DNA of 64,000 nucleotides from positions 186,001-250,000 of the forward strand of contig SVFC01000001.1 of NCBI GenBank assembly GCA_015057035.1, in the 5' to 3' direction. Every line of letters begins with the position of its first letter. The stretch's first letter is position 1. The position numbers and the translations under genes were made by a program. This DNA comes from Lachnospiraceae bacterium. GTDB lineage: Bacteria > Bacillota > Clostridia > Lachnospirales > Lachnospiraceae. The notes below the pieces were generated by a model, which was not told the DNA's origin, did not search any database, and was given only the letters and a program-made list of their open reading frames with translations. Shown here piece after piece: positions 26,043-34,817 of the stretch.

Positions 26043-27778
26043 ATGAAAATGAGAATAGTAGCCTTAATTTTATGTTTTATAATGTCGTTAGGTCTGTTAA
26101 CAGGATGTAATGGAAGTCAAAATCCTGAAGAACAGAATTCGATTACAGAATCTCAGATTGAATCGACAGAAGATTCACAGGAATCATCAAGCAAGGACGA
26201 ACCTGTGTCAAAACCAAGCGAGTCCCAGGAACCAAGCGAGTCCCAGGAACCAAGCGAGTCCCAGGAACCAAGCGAGTCCCAGGAACCAAGCGAGTCCCAG
26301 GAGCCAAGTGAGTCTCAGGAGCCAAGTGAGTCCCAGGAACCAAGCGAGTCCCAGGAGCCAAGTGAATCCCAGGAGCCAAGTGAGTCCCAGGAACCAAGTG
26401 AATCCCAGGAGCCAAGCGAATCTCAAAAACCAAGTGAGTCAGAGAAACCAAGCGAAACTCCAGAACCAAGTGAGCCAGAACCATCTGAACCGGAGTATAC
26501 ATATAAGGATTTAAATAAGACGATGTATACGAATGATTCTGTAAATGTTCGTACTGAGCCATCATCGGATGGGGATAAACTTGGAAAATTATCTGAGGGT
26601 GTGGCGGTTACGGTAACAGGTCAATGCAATGAGACAAAATGGTATCGTATCGACTATAATGGTAAAGTTGGTTATGTGAGCAACAAGTATTTGACAGATA
26701 CAAAACCAGTTGATCCAGAACCAGAGCCAGAACCAGAGCCAGATACGGATGATAATAAACTTGAATATGAGGAAATCAAGACTCCAAGTATTCCTAATAC
26801 AGATGGACTAATTACTTCTCAAGAAATTGTGAATGTTATTATTAAATCTGGTATGAGCGAGTTTGAAAAGGTATTTACTATTCATAACTGGTTAACTTTT
26901 AACATTGATTATGACCATGACTACAAGAACTATTATGCGGAAGAAACTCTTCGTGATAGAAAAGGTGTATGTCAGGGGTATGCATATTTGTTTAGAGAGA
27001 TGTGCTCTATAGTTGGTATTGAAACAACGATTGTAGGTGGTACAGGTATTGCTGCGGATGGTTCCACGGAAAGTCATGCTTGGAATCAAGTGAAAATCGG
27101 TGGAGCATGGTATAATGTGGACGTTACCTGGGATGATCCATCTAATGGTCCTGACAAAGATCCTGCCGACCATAGTGGTAATAGATATGATTATTCCTTG
27201 TTTCAAACAACACCTTATATAAGGATCATCAGGCAAGTGATTTAGTAGAGGGAACGGAAATAAATACATGTTCTAAAGATTATGATAGAGCAAGTATTAT
27301 GAAAAAAGCAGTCGAAACTGGCTGGCATGGAGATGTAGCGTTTGCATCTACAAAAGATGAAATCGAGACAGCTGTTCTGAAATATATGAAGGGTGATAGA
27401 GATGGATTCTGGTTGTGGTATTATGATGCATCAATGACAGATGATAATTGGCAGGGAATTATTAATGCTCATTTGCAAAAAGTTGCATATCCTGCAAGAG
27501 TTGCTAGCTATTATCCACTTAAAGATGCCATTATAAAGGTGTGGATTGAAATTACACCTGTATCAAAATGGAATGAAATGCCTGTTGTAAAGAATGCGGA
27601 AGAATTTAAAGCATTATTAAATGCAAAGGGTGATGCAGGTGCAAAGACCTTTGTGGCCAGATATGAATCAACTAACGGAGCACCAGAGCTTGTTGCAGGA
27701 AAATATGGTTTTAAATATTCGTATGTTCCGTATAATGACGGAAAATCATGGATACTTACAATATCTGAAATTAAATAA
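26043..27778 (+). pseudogene. Frameshifted SH3b/transglutaminase-fold lipoprotein
   Basis: The intact gene would code about 578 residues. The 5' frame (26043-27245) has a lipoprotein signal (LLTGC), the PSESQE repeat, a bacterial SH3 domain (YTNDSVNVRTEPSSDGDKLG to WYRIDYNGKVGYVSNKYL), an EPEPEP linker and the transglutaminase core with its triad: Cys in GVCQGYA, His in ESHAWNQV, Asp in VDVTWDDPS. After DHSGNRYDY the frame shifts and ends 16 residues later. The other forward frame continues from 27191 (FLVSNNTLYKDHQA) to 27778 and matches the paralog at 27793. One T seems missing in the TATTCC at 27192-27197. This may be a true mutation or a sequencing error. A likely role is cell-wall peptide handling; substrate unknown. 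Confidence 0.8.
26214..26465 (+). repeat. 18-bp tandem repeat coding for PSESQE
   Basis: Twelve in-frame 18-bp units of the type CCAAGCGAGTCCCAGGAA (26214-26429), the last ending in Lys, then two degenerate units to 26465. They code a Pro/Ser/Glu-rich stalk between the lipoprotein anchor and the SH3 domain. The differences between units are almost all synonymous (AGC/AGT, GAG/GAA, CAG), which suggests selection for the peptide. Confidence 0.95.
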
Positions 27779-27792
27779 AGGGGAATACTATT

Positions 27793-28932
27793 ATGCAAAA
27801 GAGAATACTGTCATTATTTTTGTGTTTGATAATGGCAAGTACAGTACTAACTGGATGTGTCTCTGATAAACAAATAGACGAATGGGCACAGCAGTTACAC
27901 GACAAGTTATATCCAGAGGATTATGAGAAAAAAATCGTTTTGCAGGAGATTTCAGAAGCTACGCGAAATCAAGCTAAGGGGATAGTAGATGAGATTATTA
28001 CTTCTGGAATGTCTGAATTTGAAAAAGCCTTAACCATTCATGACTGGTTAACGTTCAATTTGGATTATGATCATAATTATACGAATTATCATGCAGAAGA
28101 AGCTTTAAAAACTGGCAAATGTGTATGCCAAGGTTATGCAGAATGTTTTGAACTGATGGCGGAATTGGCTGGTTTAGAAGCTTCAATTGTAGGCGGTAAT
28201 GCAGTGAACTCAACTGGCAAAAGAGAATCGCATGCATGGAACCAAGTGAAAATTGATGGGGAATGGTACAATGTAGATGTAACATGGGATGACCCATCTA
28301 ATGGTGCAGATAAGAAAGTGGATGATCATTCGGGAAATAGTTATAAGTATTTCTTAGTGTCAAAAACACAACTGGAAGAGAATCATACGGCCACCGATTA
28401 TTTTGAGGGTGAAAAAGCGTGTAATACAACCTATGATAGAAATGTGATTTACCAGTATGCTGCATCCAGTGGCCTCTATGGTGATACGGTATATGTAAAA
28501 TCCGTTGAAGAAGCCAATGCAACCATTGAAAAAACAATGAAGTCTGGCAAGACAGAGTTGTCTGTATGGCTGTTAAACTTGGCAGATGGGGATGAATCAA
28601 TTTCAGATTATGTAGCGTCATTTATTAAAAAATTGAACTATTGTATTTCGCCAAGTGATTCTTTTGAAGTATCTCAAGATGGGTTAATCAGATTTGAGAT
28701 ATCGTTTTACAGCGAAAGCGAGTGGGCGGAATTTCCTATTGTTAAAAATGTTTCTGAATTTAAAGAGCTTTTAGATGATATGGGAAAAGACGGTGTGAAA
28801 TCTTATATTGTAAGATATGAAGTAGAAGAGGGAGAACCAGAGATTGCCGCTTCTATGTATAACTGTAAGGTGAAATATAGCAAGTATAACGATGGTAAGT
28901 CATGGTTGATTACTGTGACGGTACAGAAATAG
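27793..28932 (+). CDS. Transglutaminase-fold lipoprotein
   Basis: This 379-residue paralog of the frameshifted gene just upstream lacks the repeat and SH3 parts. The lipobox is VLTGC (Cys at about residue 22). The transglutaminase core has Cys in CVCQGYAECF, His in ESHAWNQVKI and Asp in VDVTWDDPSNG. A C-terminal domain of about 180 residues, shared with the paralog, ends in KYNDGKSWLITVTVQK. It may cut or crosslink peptides at the cell wall; the reaction is not known. It follows the upstream gene by 14 bp, with AAAGGGG at the ribosome site, so they were probably co-transcribed. Confidence 0.85.
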   Translation: MQKRILSLFLCLIMASTVLTGCVSDKQIDEWAQQLHDKLYPEDYEKKIVLQEISEATRNQAKGIVDEIITSGMSEFEKALTIHDWLTFNLDYDHNYTNYHAEEALKTGKCVCQGYAECFELMAELAGLEASIVGGNAVNSTGKRESHAWNQVKIDGEWYNVDVTWDDPSNGADKKVDDHSGNSYKYFLVSKTQLEENHTATDYFEGEKACNTTYDRNVIYQYAASSGLYGDTVYVKSVEEANATIEKTMKSGKTELSVWLLNLADGDESISDYVASFIKKLNYCISPSDSFEVSQDGLIRFEISFYSESEWAEFPIVKNVSEFKELLDDMGKDGVKSYIVRYEVEEGEPEIAASMYNCKVKYSKYNDGKSWLITVTVQK

Positions 28933-29004
28933 ATTCCATTGTAATGAAAAGAGAAGTGGGATGTTTTAAATAACAATAGGGTTGTTTATAACATCTCTTT
29001 TTTC

Positions 29005-29033
29005 TTGACAAAGTGGTTTACAATATGTAAACT
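29005..29033 (+). promoter_or_regulatory. Promoter of the BlaI/BlaR1-like operon
   Basis: TTGACA (29005-29010), 17 bases, TAAACT (29028-29033). The first operator copy fills most of the spacer and touches the -10 box, as expected for repression. Confidence 0.6.
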
Positions 29034-29079
29034 ATACTTAGACTACAATATGTAAACTATACTTAGACTACAATATGTA
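29019..29079. promoter_or_regulatory. Three BlaI-type operators at 25-bp spacing
   Basis: TACAATATGTA occurs three times, at 29019-29029, 29044-29054 and 29069-29079. Each is the near-palindrome TACA-N3-TGTA typical of BlaI/MecI sites, and they sit in an exact 25-bp tandem repeat (spacer AACTATACTTAGAC). They lie over the promoter and leader of the repressor gene that follows, which implies autoregulation. Confidence 0.75.
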
Positions 29080-29100
29080 AACCAATGTGGAGGGGATATA

Positions 29101-29463
29101 ATGGGTGATATACAATTAGGAATTGTTGAATCACGTTTTGCAGATTTGATATGGACGAATGAACCGGTTTCTTCGTCTAATTTAGTAAAAATATGTGAGA
29201 AAGAATTGGAATGGAAAAAGTCTACAACATTTACGGTGTTAAGACGTCTGTGCCAGAAGGGAATCTTTCAAAATGTTGATGGCACAGTTACATCATTGAT
29301 TTCTAAAGAGGAGTTCTATTCTATGCAGAGTGAACGTTTTGTAGAGGAAACATTTCAGGGGTCTTTGCCAGCGTTTTTGGCAGCATTTACTGCAAGAAAA
29401 AATTTGACACCAGAAGAGGTAGCAACTTTAAGACGTATGGTAGATGAATATGAGGAGGGATAA
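29101..29463 (+). CDS. BlaI/MecI/CopY family repressor
   Basis: This is a winged-helix repressor of 120 residues. The N-terminal DNA-binding part (LGIVESRFADLIWTNEPVSS, then KKSTTFTVLRRLCQKGIFQN) matches BlaI/MecI, including the region cleaved in those proteins. The C-terminal helices should form the dimer. It binds the three operators just upstream, by inference. The stop is 2 bp before the metalloprotease sensor gene, the usual pairing in which the sensor releases repression by causing the repressor to be cleaved. The ligand is not known. Confidence 0.88.
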   Translation: MGDIQLGIVESRFADLIWTNEPVSSSNLVKICEKELEWKKSTTFTVLRRLCQKGIFQNVDGTVTSLISKEEFYSMQSERFVEETFQGSLPAFLAAFTARKNLTPEEVATLRRMVDEYEEG

Positions 29464-29465
29464 GT

Positions 29466-31877
29466 ATGGAACATGTATTTATTGAACTTCTTAATATGAG
29501 TATTACAGCAAGTTGGTTGGTACTTGCGATTATAGTGTTTCGTTTTCTGTTTAAGAAAGCACCAAAGGCATTGACGGTTGCCTTATGGGCATTGGTGGGA
29601 ATTCGCTTAATTTGTCCAGTTTCGTTGGAAAGTGTGTTAAGTTTGATTCCGAGCAACGAGACCATCCCGCAGGATATTGTTTACACAGAAAATCCAACCA
29701 TTCATACGGGGTTTGAATCTTTGAATAGTACGATTAACCCTATTATTTCAGATACTTTTGCACCAAACGTAGGAGATAGTGTAAATCCGATGCAAGTAAT
29801 TGTTTTTATTGCTTCTAATGTTTGGGCTTTGGGAATGATTTGCATGATGTTATATACATTTATCAGTTACTGGTCCATTCACAGAAAAGTTCGTGAATCA
29901 GTTCGTATTCGTGATAATGTTTGGATGTGTGACCGTATTGATACGCCATTTATTCTGGGAGTATTTCGTCCACAGATATATCTGCCATCTAATATGGGAG
30001 AGCAGGATGTAAGATACGTGCTTGCTCATGAAGAGGCGCATATTAAACGTCACGACCACTGGTGGAAACCGATTGGTTTTGCATTACTTACAGTATATTG
30101 GTTCAATCCTATTCTATGGATAGCCTATGTGTTGTTGTGCCGCGACATTGAGTTAGCTTGTGATGAAAAGGTTATCAAAGAAATGGGAGAGGATATGAAA
30201 AAATCATATTCCGATGCTCTGATTAACTGCAGTGTTCCTAGAAAAGCGATTACAGCTTGTCCTCTTGCATTTGGAGAAGTAGGAGTGAAGGAACGTATCA
30301 AATCTGTGTTGAATTACAAAAAGCCAGCATTCTGGGTGATTTCTATTGCGGTTGTTGTCAGTGTACTTATAGCAGTGTGTTTTATGACGAATCCTGCAAA
30401 AGAGGCAGAGTATAGTGTTCTGCTGAAAATTGATTACGAAGTTCCATCTGGTGAAGTTTTTGAAGAGGACTGTTTTTATGCTTACGATGAAAAAGGATAT
30501 TCGTATCGAATTTATTGGAATAATTTTATTGGGTTAAGCGAAAATGGAATGATTTTGGTTAAATATGATCAGATTAAATCTCTATCATACCCAGATGGTT
30601 ATCCGTCGGGCAGAACTCCACGTTATGAGATTGTAGCAGTATCTGTAATTCCATTAATCATATCGGATTTTGAAACATCAGATAGAGATATATCAATTTC
30701 AGTAGGGACTTCCCAATATACAAATGTTGATTTGGGGCCTGTTGAGTTATCCTTGACAGATGCACATACAATAAGACATTTTCTTGAAGTTCCACAAAGC
30801 AGCGGAACAGAACAGTATTCTGTCTGGATGCAGGGGGCTATAAGAATTATGTATGATTTTATTTTTACTTTTGAAGATAAAATATATAGTTATAGTTCAA
30901 CAGAAGGTATGTTTAACGATTATGAATTGGATAGGGCTTTATATCTATCTGATGAAGATAAGAAACGTGTAGATGATATCATTACAAAATACCTATATGA
31001 TTCCAATACACCAGATTCTAAAATCATTAAGTGGATAAATTGTTGGGAGGATCCGGATGTTGATTGGGGTTCTACTTATGAAATGATTTTGCCGGGAATT
31101 TCAAATGTGAAGTTTCAGTGGAAAGAAGGAGACATCTCTGTTATTGATGATAATGGAACGAAAGAGTTGATTGGTGGTATGGGCGCCTCCTGTATGAACG
31201 CATATTTCTGTGATTTGACAGGAGATGGTGTGTCAGAATTATGTGCCACAGTTTCTGTTGGCTCAGGATGGGTTGATGAACGAATCTGGGTATATGATTA
31301 TACAGTAGATAAAATATACGAGTTGGAAGACAGATGGAATTATAGTTATATTTTATCTATTTGGGGTGATGAACTTGTCGTATCTAAAGTGAAAGCGAAT
31401 ACACGCGAACCAATTATAGAGCAAGGAGCATTGCATTTGAGTAAAAATAATCTAACTGGTGAGATGGAATTATCTTATTGGTTTAATGCAAGTTCTGAAA
31501 ATAATCCAAATACAGAAGAGTTTACGTTATCATCTGGTGTATATCTAGGAGGTATTAAACCAGAAGATGCAGATCCAACTTCTGGAGAACTAATGGGACA
31601 ATATTTTCATTTGGACACAGAGACACAAATGTTTCGTATGGGGGAAAGCTTGCTTATGTCTTTTGCCCTATTTGGCACATATGAGTTTGATGGAACTAAA
31701 CTAATTCTTACAACAGGATCCAATAATCCAGAGATATATGTTTTCTATTTGAATGAAAAAGGTAGCTTTGTTTATAATGAAAGCGAGTCAAATGTAACAC
31801 AGCATAAATGGATTAAAGATGGTATGGCATTTGGACTTATGCCAGAGGAAAGAGGATCATCGTCCCCAGATACGTGA
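29466..31877 (+). CDS. M56 family BlaR1-like metalloprotease sensor
   Basis: This is an 803-residue membrane sensor. The N-terminal third has about four helices (about 13-30, 35-52, 110-135 and 288-307) and the cytoplasmic zinc protease motif HEEAH at 188-192 (HExxH), with ELACDEKVIKEMG downstream supplying the further ligand. The outer part is not a penicillin-binding domain: it is a long beta-rich region of about 490 residues with an FG-GAP-like stretch (CDLTGDGVSELCATVSVGSG). So it probably senses something other than beta-lactams, which is inference. It pairs with the repressor 2 bp upstream. Confidence 0.82.
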   Translation: MEHVFIELLNMSITASWLVLAIIVFRFLFKKAPKALTVALWALVGIRLICPVSLESVLSLIPSNETIPQDIVYTENPTIHTGFESLNSTINPIISDTFAPNVGDSVNPMQVIVFIASNVWALGMICMMLYTFISYWSIHRKVRESVRIRDNVWMCDRIDTPFILGVFRPQIYLPSNMGEQDVRYVLAHEEAHIKRHDHWWKPIGFALLTVYWFNPILWIAYVLLCRDIELACDEKVIKEMGEDMKKSYSDALINCSVPRKAITACPLAFGEVGVKERIKSVLNYKKPAFWVISIAVVVSVLIAVCFMTNPAKEAEYSVLLKIDYEVPSGEVFEEDCFYAYDEKGYSYRIYWNNFIGLSENGMILVKYDQIKSLSYPDGYPSGRTPRYEIVAVSVIPLIISDFETSDRDISISVGTSQYTNVDLGPVELSLTDAHTIRHFLEVPQSSGTEQYSVWMQGAIRIMYDFIFTFEDKIYSYSSTEGMFNDYELDRALYLSDEDKKRVDDIITKYLYDSNTPDSKIIKWINCWEDPDVDWGSTYEMILPGISNVKFQWKEGDISVIDDNGTKELIGGMGASCMNAYFCDLTGDGVSELCATVSVGSGWVDERIWVYDYTVDKIYELEDRWNYSYILSIWGDELVVSKVKANTREPIIEQGALHLSKNNLTGEMELSYWFNASSENNPNTEEFTLSSGVYLGGIKPEDADPTSGELMGQYFHLDTETQMFRMGESLLMSFALFGTYEFDGTKLILTTGSNNPEIYVFYLNEKGSFVYNESESNVTQHKWIKDGMAFGLMPEERGSSSPDT

Positions 31878-31890
31878 CAAAATATTAAAA

Positions 31891-31938
31891 CAAAACTCTA
31901 ACTGCTAAATTAGACTAGCAGTTAGAGTTTTGTTATTA
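31891..31938. terminator. Two-way terminator after the sensor gene
   Basis: CAAAACTCTAACTGCTA (31891-31907), 8-base loop, and its complement (31916-31932). T-rich tails lie on both strands. It separates the convergent sensor and AIM24 genes. Confidence 0.75.
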
Positions 31939-31946
31939 TATTGGGT

Positions 31947-32717
31947 TTATGCGATTCCGGCTCTTACAGGAGCAAGAAGAACTTTTCCTGTTCCTCTGTA
32001 TACGTTTACAAGACCTTCGCCAGAGGCTGCAGAACCGATAAGGCTCTTACCAGAACGTTCTACGGTAAAGTCTAATGAGCCACTCCAAGCGATTGCCATG
32101 TTGCCATCTACTTTTAATACATCATTTTCTAATTTGATTTCGATTAATTCCTCAGCAGGACATTCAGATTCGAGACAAAGAATACCTTTTCCCTGAATTC
32201 CTAAGTTGAATAATCCTTCGCCACCTGCAACTGCAGAAGAGAAGTTGGAACGCATTACTGTTTTGTGCTGTAATGTGGATTCGCATGCCAAGAATAATCC
32301 ATCATCTAATACGATAGAGCCATTCCAGTCAGCCACATCTACTAATAAAATGTGTTTGTATGTAGGTTCCAATACGAGAGTACCATTTCCTGTATATTCT
32401 GGTTTGATAGCAGATTCACCGGTAACAGAACCACGTAATGCTTTGCCAAATAAATCCCCAACACCTTTTACACCGGTGGTTGCATTAACGTTTCCTACAG
32501 TCCACTGCATTGCACCTGCCTGGACAGTAACGTTTGATTTTGCTACATCAACTACCACCTGACGTTTACGAACGTTCATTTGATTGCAGTAGTAAGCGGT
32601 AGCAGCGTAAGATGGTGACACGCTAAGGTCACGCTGGTATTCAATAACAGTAAAAGCACCTTTGAAATCTAAGGTTTTGATGTCGTCATTGTTTGTGAAA
32701 TTATTGATTGTGTACAT
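31947..32717 (-). CDS. AIM24 family protein
   Basis: This is an AIM24/TIGR00266 family protein, a beta-rich fold of unknown function. The start ATG at 32717 (MYTINNFTNNDD) is chosen because AAAGGGAT lies about 7 bases upstream; a frame open to 32750 adds 11 unlikely residues. The 256 residues include AGAMQWTVGNVNATTG, GVKGVGDLFGKALRGSVTGE, GTLVLEPTYKHILLVDVADW and FNLGIQGKGILCLESECPAE. There is no signal peptide. It stands alone on the minus strand. Confidence 0.9.
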   Translation of the reverse strand: MYTINNFTNNDDIKTLDFKGAFTVIEYQRDLSVSPSYAATAYYCNQMNVRKRQVVVDVAKSNVTVQAGAMQWTVGNVNATTGVKGVGDLFGKALRGSVTGESAIKPEYTGNGTLVLEPTYKHILLVDVADWNGSIVLDDGLFLACESTLQHKTVMRSNFSSAVAGGEGLFNLGIQGKGILCLESECPAEELIEIKLENDVLKVDGNMAIAWSGSLDFTVERSGKSLIGSAASGEGLVNVYRGTGKVLLAPVRAGIA

Positions 32718-32843
32718 AATTTTTATCCCTTTCCAAATATATATACTCATAAAAACAACGAGTTGAGGTTATTATAATTTACTTCAACTCGTTGTACAAT
32801 ATGCCTATACAATTCTTAATTACTTTTAAGCCAAGGTTAAGGT

Positions 32844-34622
32844 TTATTCTTCTACTAATTCCAGACCTGTGATATCTGGTTCAATCATCAGAGAGTAGTT
32901 GGTATAATAAACTACAAATCCTGGTGCGGCACCGCTTGGTTTTTTGAGATTCTTTTTCTGGAGATAATCAATCTCAATTTTCTCATTGTCACGGCCTTTA
33001 GAGTAATATCCAGCAAGGCGACCAGCTTCTTCAAAAACGCGGTCTGGGAGTTCCTCGTTGTTGGCTTTTAAAATAACGTGAGAGCCAGGAATTCCTTTGG
33101 CGTGGAACCACCAGTCATTACCTGTTGCAATTTTGAAGGATAATTCATCATTCTGGTAGTTGTTTTTACCCACATAGATGTCATAACCATCGGTGGAACG
33201 GTAGTGGAATGGTTTGCTCTTGGTTTTTTCTTTTTTTGAACTATGATTTTTCTTGATAAAGCCATATTCCATTAATTCTTCTTTGATTTGAACAAGATCA
33301 TCGGAAGATACGGCAATGTCAAGAGCATTTTGGATGGATTCCAGATGAAGAATCTGGTTATGGGTTTCTTCAATAAGGGAATCTAATGCTTCGCTGGTAC
33401 GTTTTAATTTTCCATATTTCTCAAAATATTTTTTCGAGTTCTCCAAAGCGGATATGGTTTCGTCTAATGGGATTTTGATGAGTTTATTGTCATCATAATA
33501 GTTTTCTACTTCAACAAATTTTGCGCCTTCTTCGACGCCGTAACCGTAGGCCTGCAGAAGTTCTCCGTAGAGTTTGTATTTGTCCTTTTTCTCAGCATCT
33601 TTCTGCTGTTTTAACTGTAAATCGTATTTTTTAACGTTACGTTCTAATGCTGTGGAGACGATTTTCCTTAAATCCACAGATTTTTGGCGGATGCGGGAGT
33701 ATACATTTTTCTCAGCATAGTAGCTTTCCAATACTTCAGAAATCGTAGCGTAATTAGATATGCTATGTTCTGAACTTTCATCATTGTTTGGAGATATACC
33801 AGCATCGTACATTGTTAGTTTGACTGATGAGTAATCTACAGGTTCCTTGCCTTTTCGAACAATATTAGGTGTATATTTGTGTTCAGTAATATCCTCCATA
33901 AACCAACAGAAATTATTTGCCAGGTGAAGGAGTTCTGCTTCAGAAAGGGAAGCAACTGCTGCATCACCATCTAGATTTGCGCGATAAGCGATTTCGTTGG
34001 CAATGAGAGGGCTGATACCTGTAAATGAGGTGTAAATCGCCTTGTTTATAGACATTGCTTTGTCGGATAACGTGGCAACAAAACTTTCGCGAGTACACTC
34101 TAACGGGTTCTGTTTTTCTCCCTGAGTGGCAGGGATGAAGTATTCACGCCCAGGTAAAACCTCTCGAATAGAACTGGTGGCGCTGGAAATACGCTTGATA
34201 CTGTCAATAATGGTTCCATCTTCATTACAGAAGATAATATTGGAATGTTTGCCCATTAATTCAACAATTAAAGTCTTTTTACACAAATCGCCCAGTTCAT
34301 TTAGATGCTCAATCTCAAAATTGATGATTCGCTCAAAACCAGGTTGATAGATACGCAGGATTTTACCGTTGGCAATGTGTTTTCGAAGAACCATACAGAA
34401 CGTTGGCGCCTGTAGTGGGCTTTGCTTGTTTTCCTGTGTTAAATATACAAATGGAAGAGAAGCACTAGCCGAGATTGCAAGACGAGCCTGTCCATTTGGG
34501 CCTTTGCAGGTGAAAAGTAGTTCGTCTGTTTCTGGTTGTGCAATCTTGGAAATGCGTGCGTTTTCCAATACTTGATTTAATTCATATACTAAATTTGATA
34601 TTACAATTCCGTCTAATGCCAT
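32844..34622 (-). CDS. rqcH: Rqc2 homolog RqcH (NFACT family)
   Basis: RqcH binds 50S subunits with stalled peptidyl-tRNA and adds C-terminal alanine tails that mark the peptide for degradation. The start ATG at 34622 (MALDGIVISNLVYEL) has GGAGGT upstream, against a longer frame to 34673. NFACT-N (about 1-200), coiled coil (about 270-430) and NFACT-R (about 450-560, with NDWWFHAKGIPGSHVILK) are present, in 592 residues. The same family was earlier called FbpA for fibronectin binding. It is divergent from yicC. Confidence 0.93.
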   Translation of the reverse strand: MALDGIVISNLVYELNQVLENARISKIAQPETDELLFTCKGPNGQARLAISASASLPFVYLTQENKQSPLQAPTFCMVLRKHIANGKILRIYQPGFERIINFEIEHLNELGDLCKKTLIVELMGKHSNIIFCNEDGTIIDSIKRISSATSSIREVLPGREYFIPATQGEKQNPLECTRESFVATLSDKAMSINKAIYTSFTGISPLIANEIAYRANLDGDAAVASLSEAELLHLANNFCWFMEDITEHKYTPNIVRKGKEPVDYSSVKLTMYDAGISPNNDESSEHSISNYATISEVLESYYAEKNVYSRIRQKSVDLRKIVSTALERNVKKYDLQLKQQKDAEKKDKYKLYGELLQAYGYGVEEGAKFVEVENYYDDNKLIKIPLDETISALENSKKYFEKYGKLKRTSEALDSLIEETHNQILHLESIQNALDIAVSSDDLVQIKEELMEYGFIKKNHSSKKEKTKSKPFHYRSTDGYDIYVGKNNYQNDELSFKIATGNDWWFHAKGIPGSHVILKANNEELPDRVFEEAGRLAGYYSKGRDNEKIEIDYLQKKNLKKPSGAAPGFVVYYTNYSLMIEPDITGLELVEE

Positions 34623-34714
34623 AGTAACCTCCAAAATATGATTGGCTCCTTTATTATATATGAAAATGAACAAAAATCCTATGTATTTTTTGCGAAATTT
34701 TACTAGAAAATAGT

Positions 34715-34743
34715 TTGACGAAAAAGGGATTTACCTTTATAAT
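34715..34743 (+). promoter_or_regulatory. Promoter of the yicC-gmk-rpoZ unit
   Basis: TTGACG (34715-34720), 17 bases, TATAAT (34738-34743): one base from perfect consensus. The transcript would have a leader of about 70 bases before the yicC ATG at 34818. Confidence 0.75.
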
Positions 34744-34817
34744 ATTTATAACTATGCATAGAGACTTTTTGAGAATAAGATGCATGGTAAATATTTTACA
34801 ATTTAGAGAGGTTTATC

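Noticed and set aside
26214-26465. Possible CRISPR-like array
   Set aside because: The units follow each other directly without variable spacers and keep a reading frame, so this is a coding tandem repeat.
26110-26565. Long open frames on both strands across the PSESQE repeat
   Set aside because: They arise because the 18-bp repeat has no stop in several frames. The encoded low-complexity sequences have no ribosome sites, and the lipoprotein frame explains the DNA.
29019-29079. Regular repeats read as a short CRISPR or satellite
   Set aside because: The spacers are identical and the core is a BlaI-type palindrome directly before a BlaI-family gene, so operators explain them better.
25300-32800. 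Integrated mobile element in the accessory stretch
   Set aside because: No integrase, transposase, terminal repeats or tRNA-type attachment site were found. The genes look like ordinary surface and regulatory genes.
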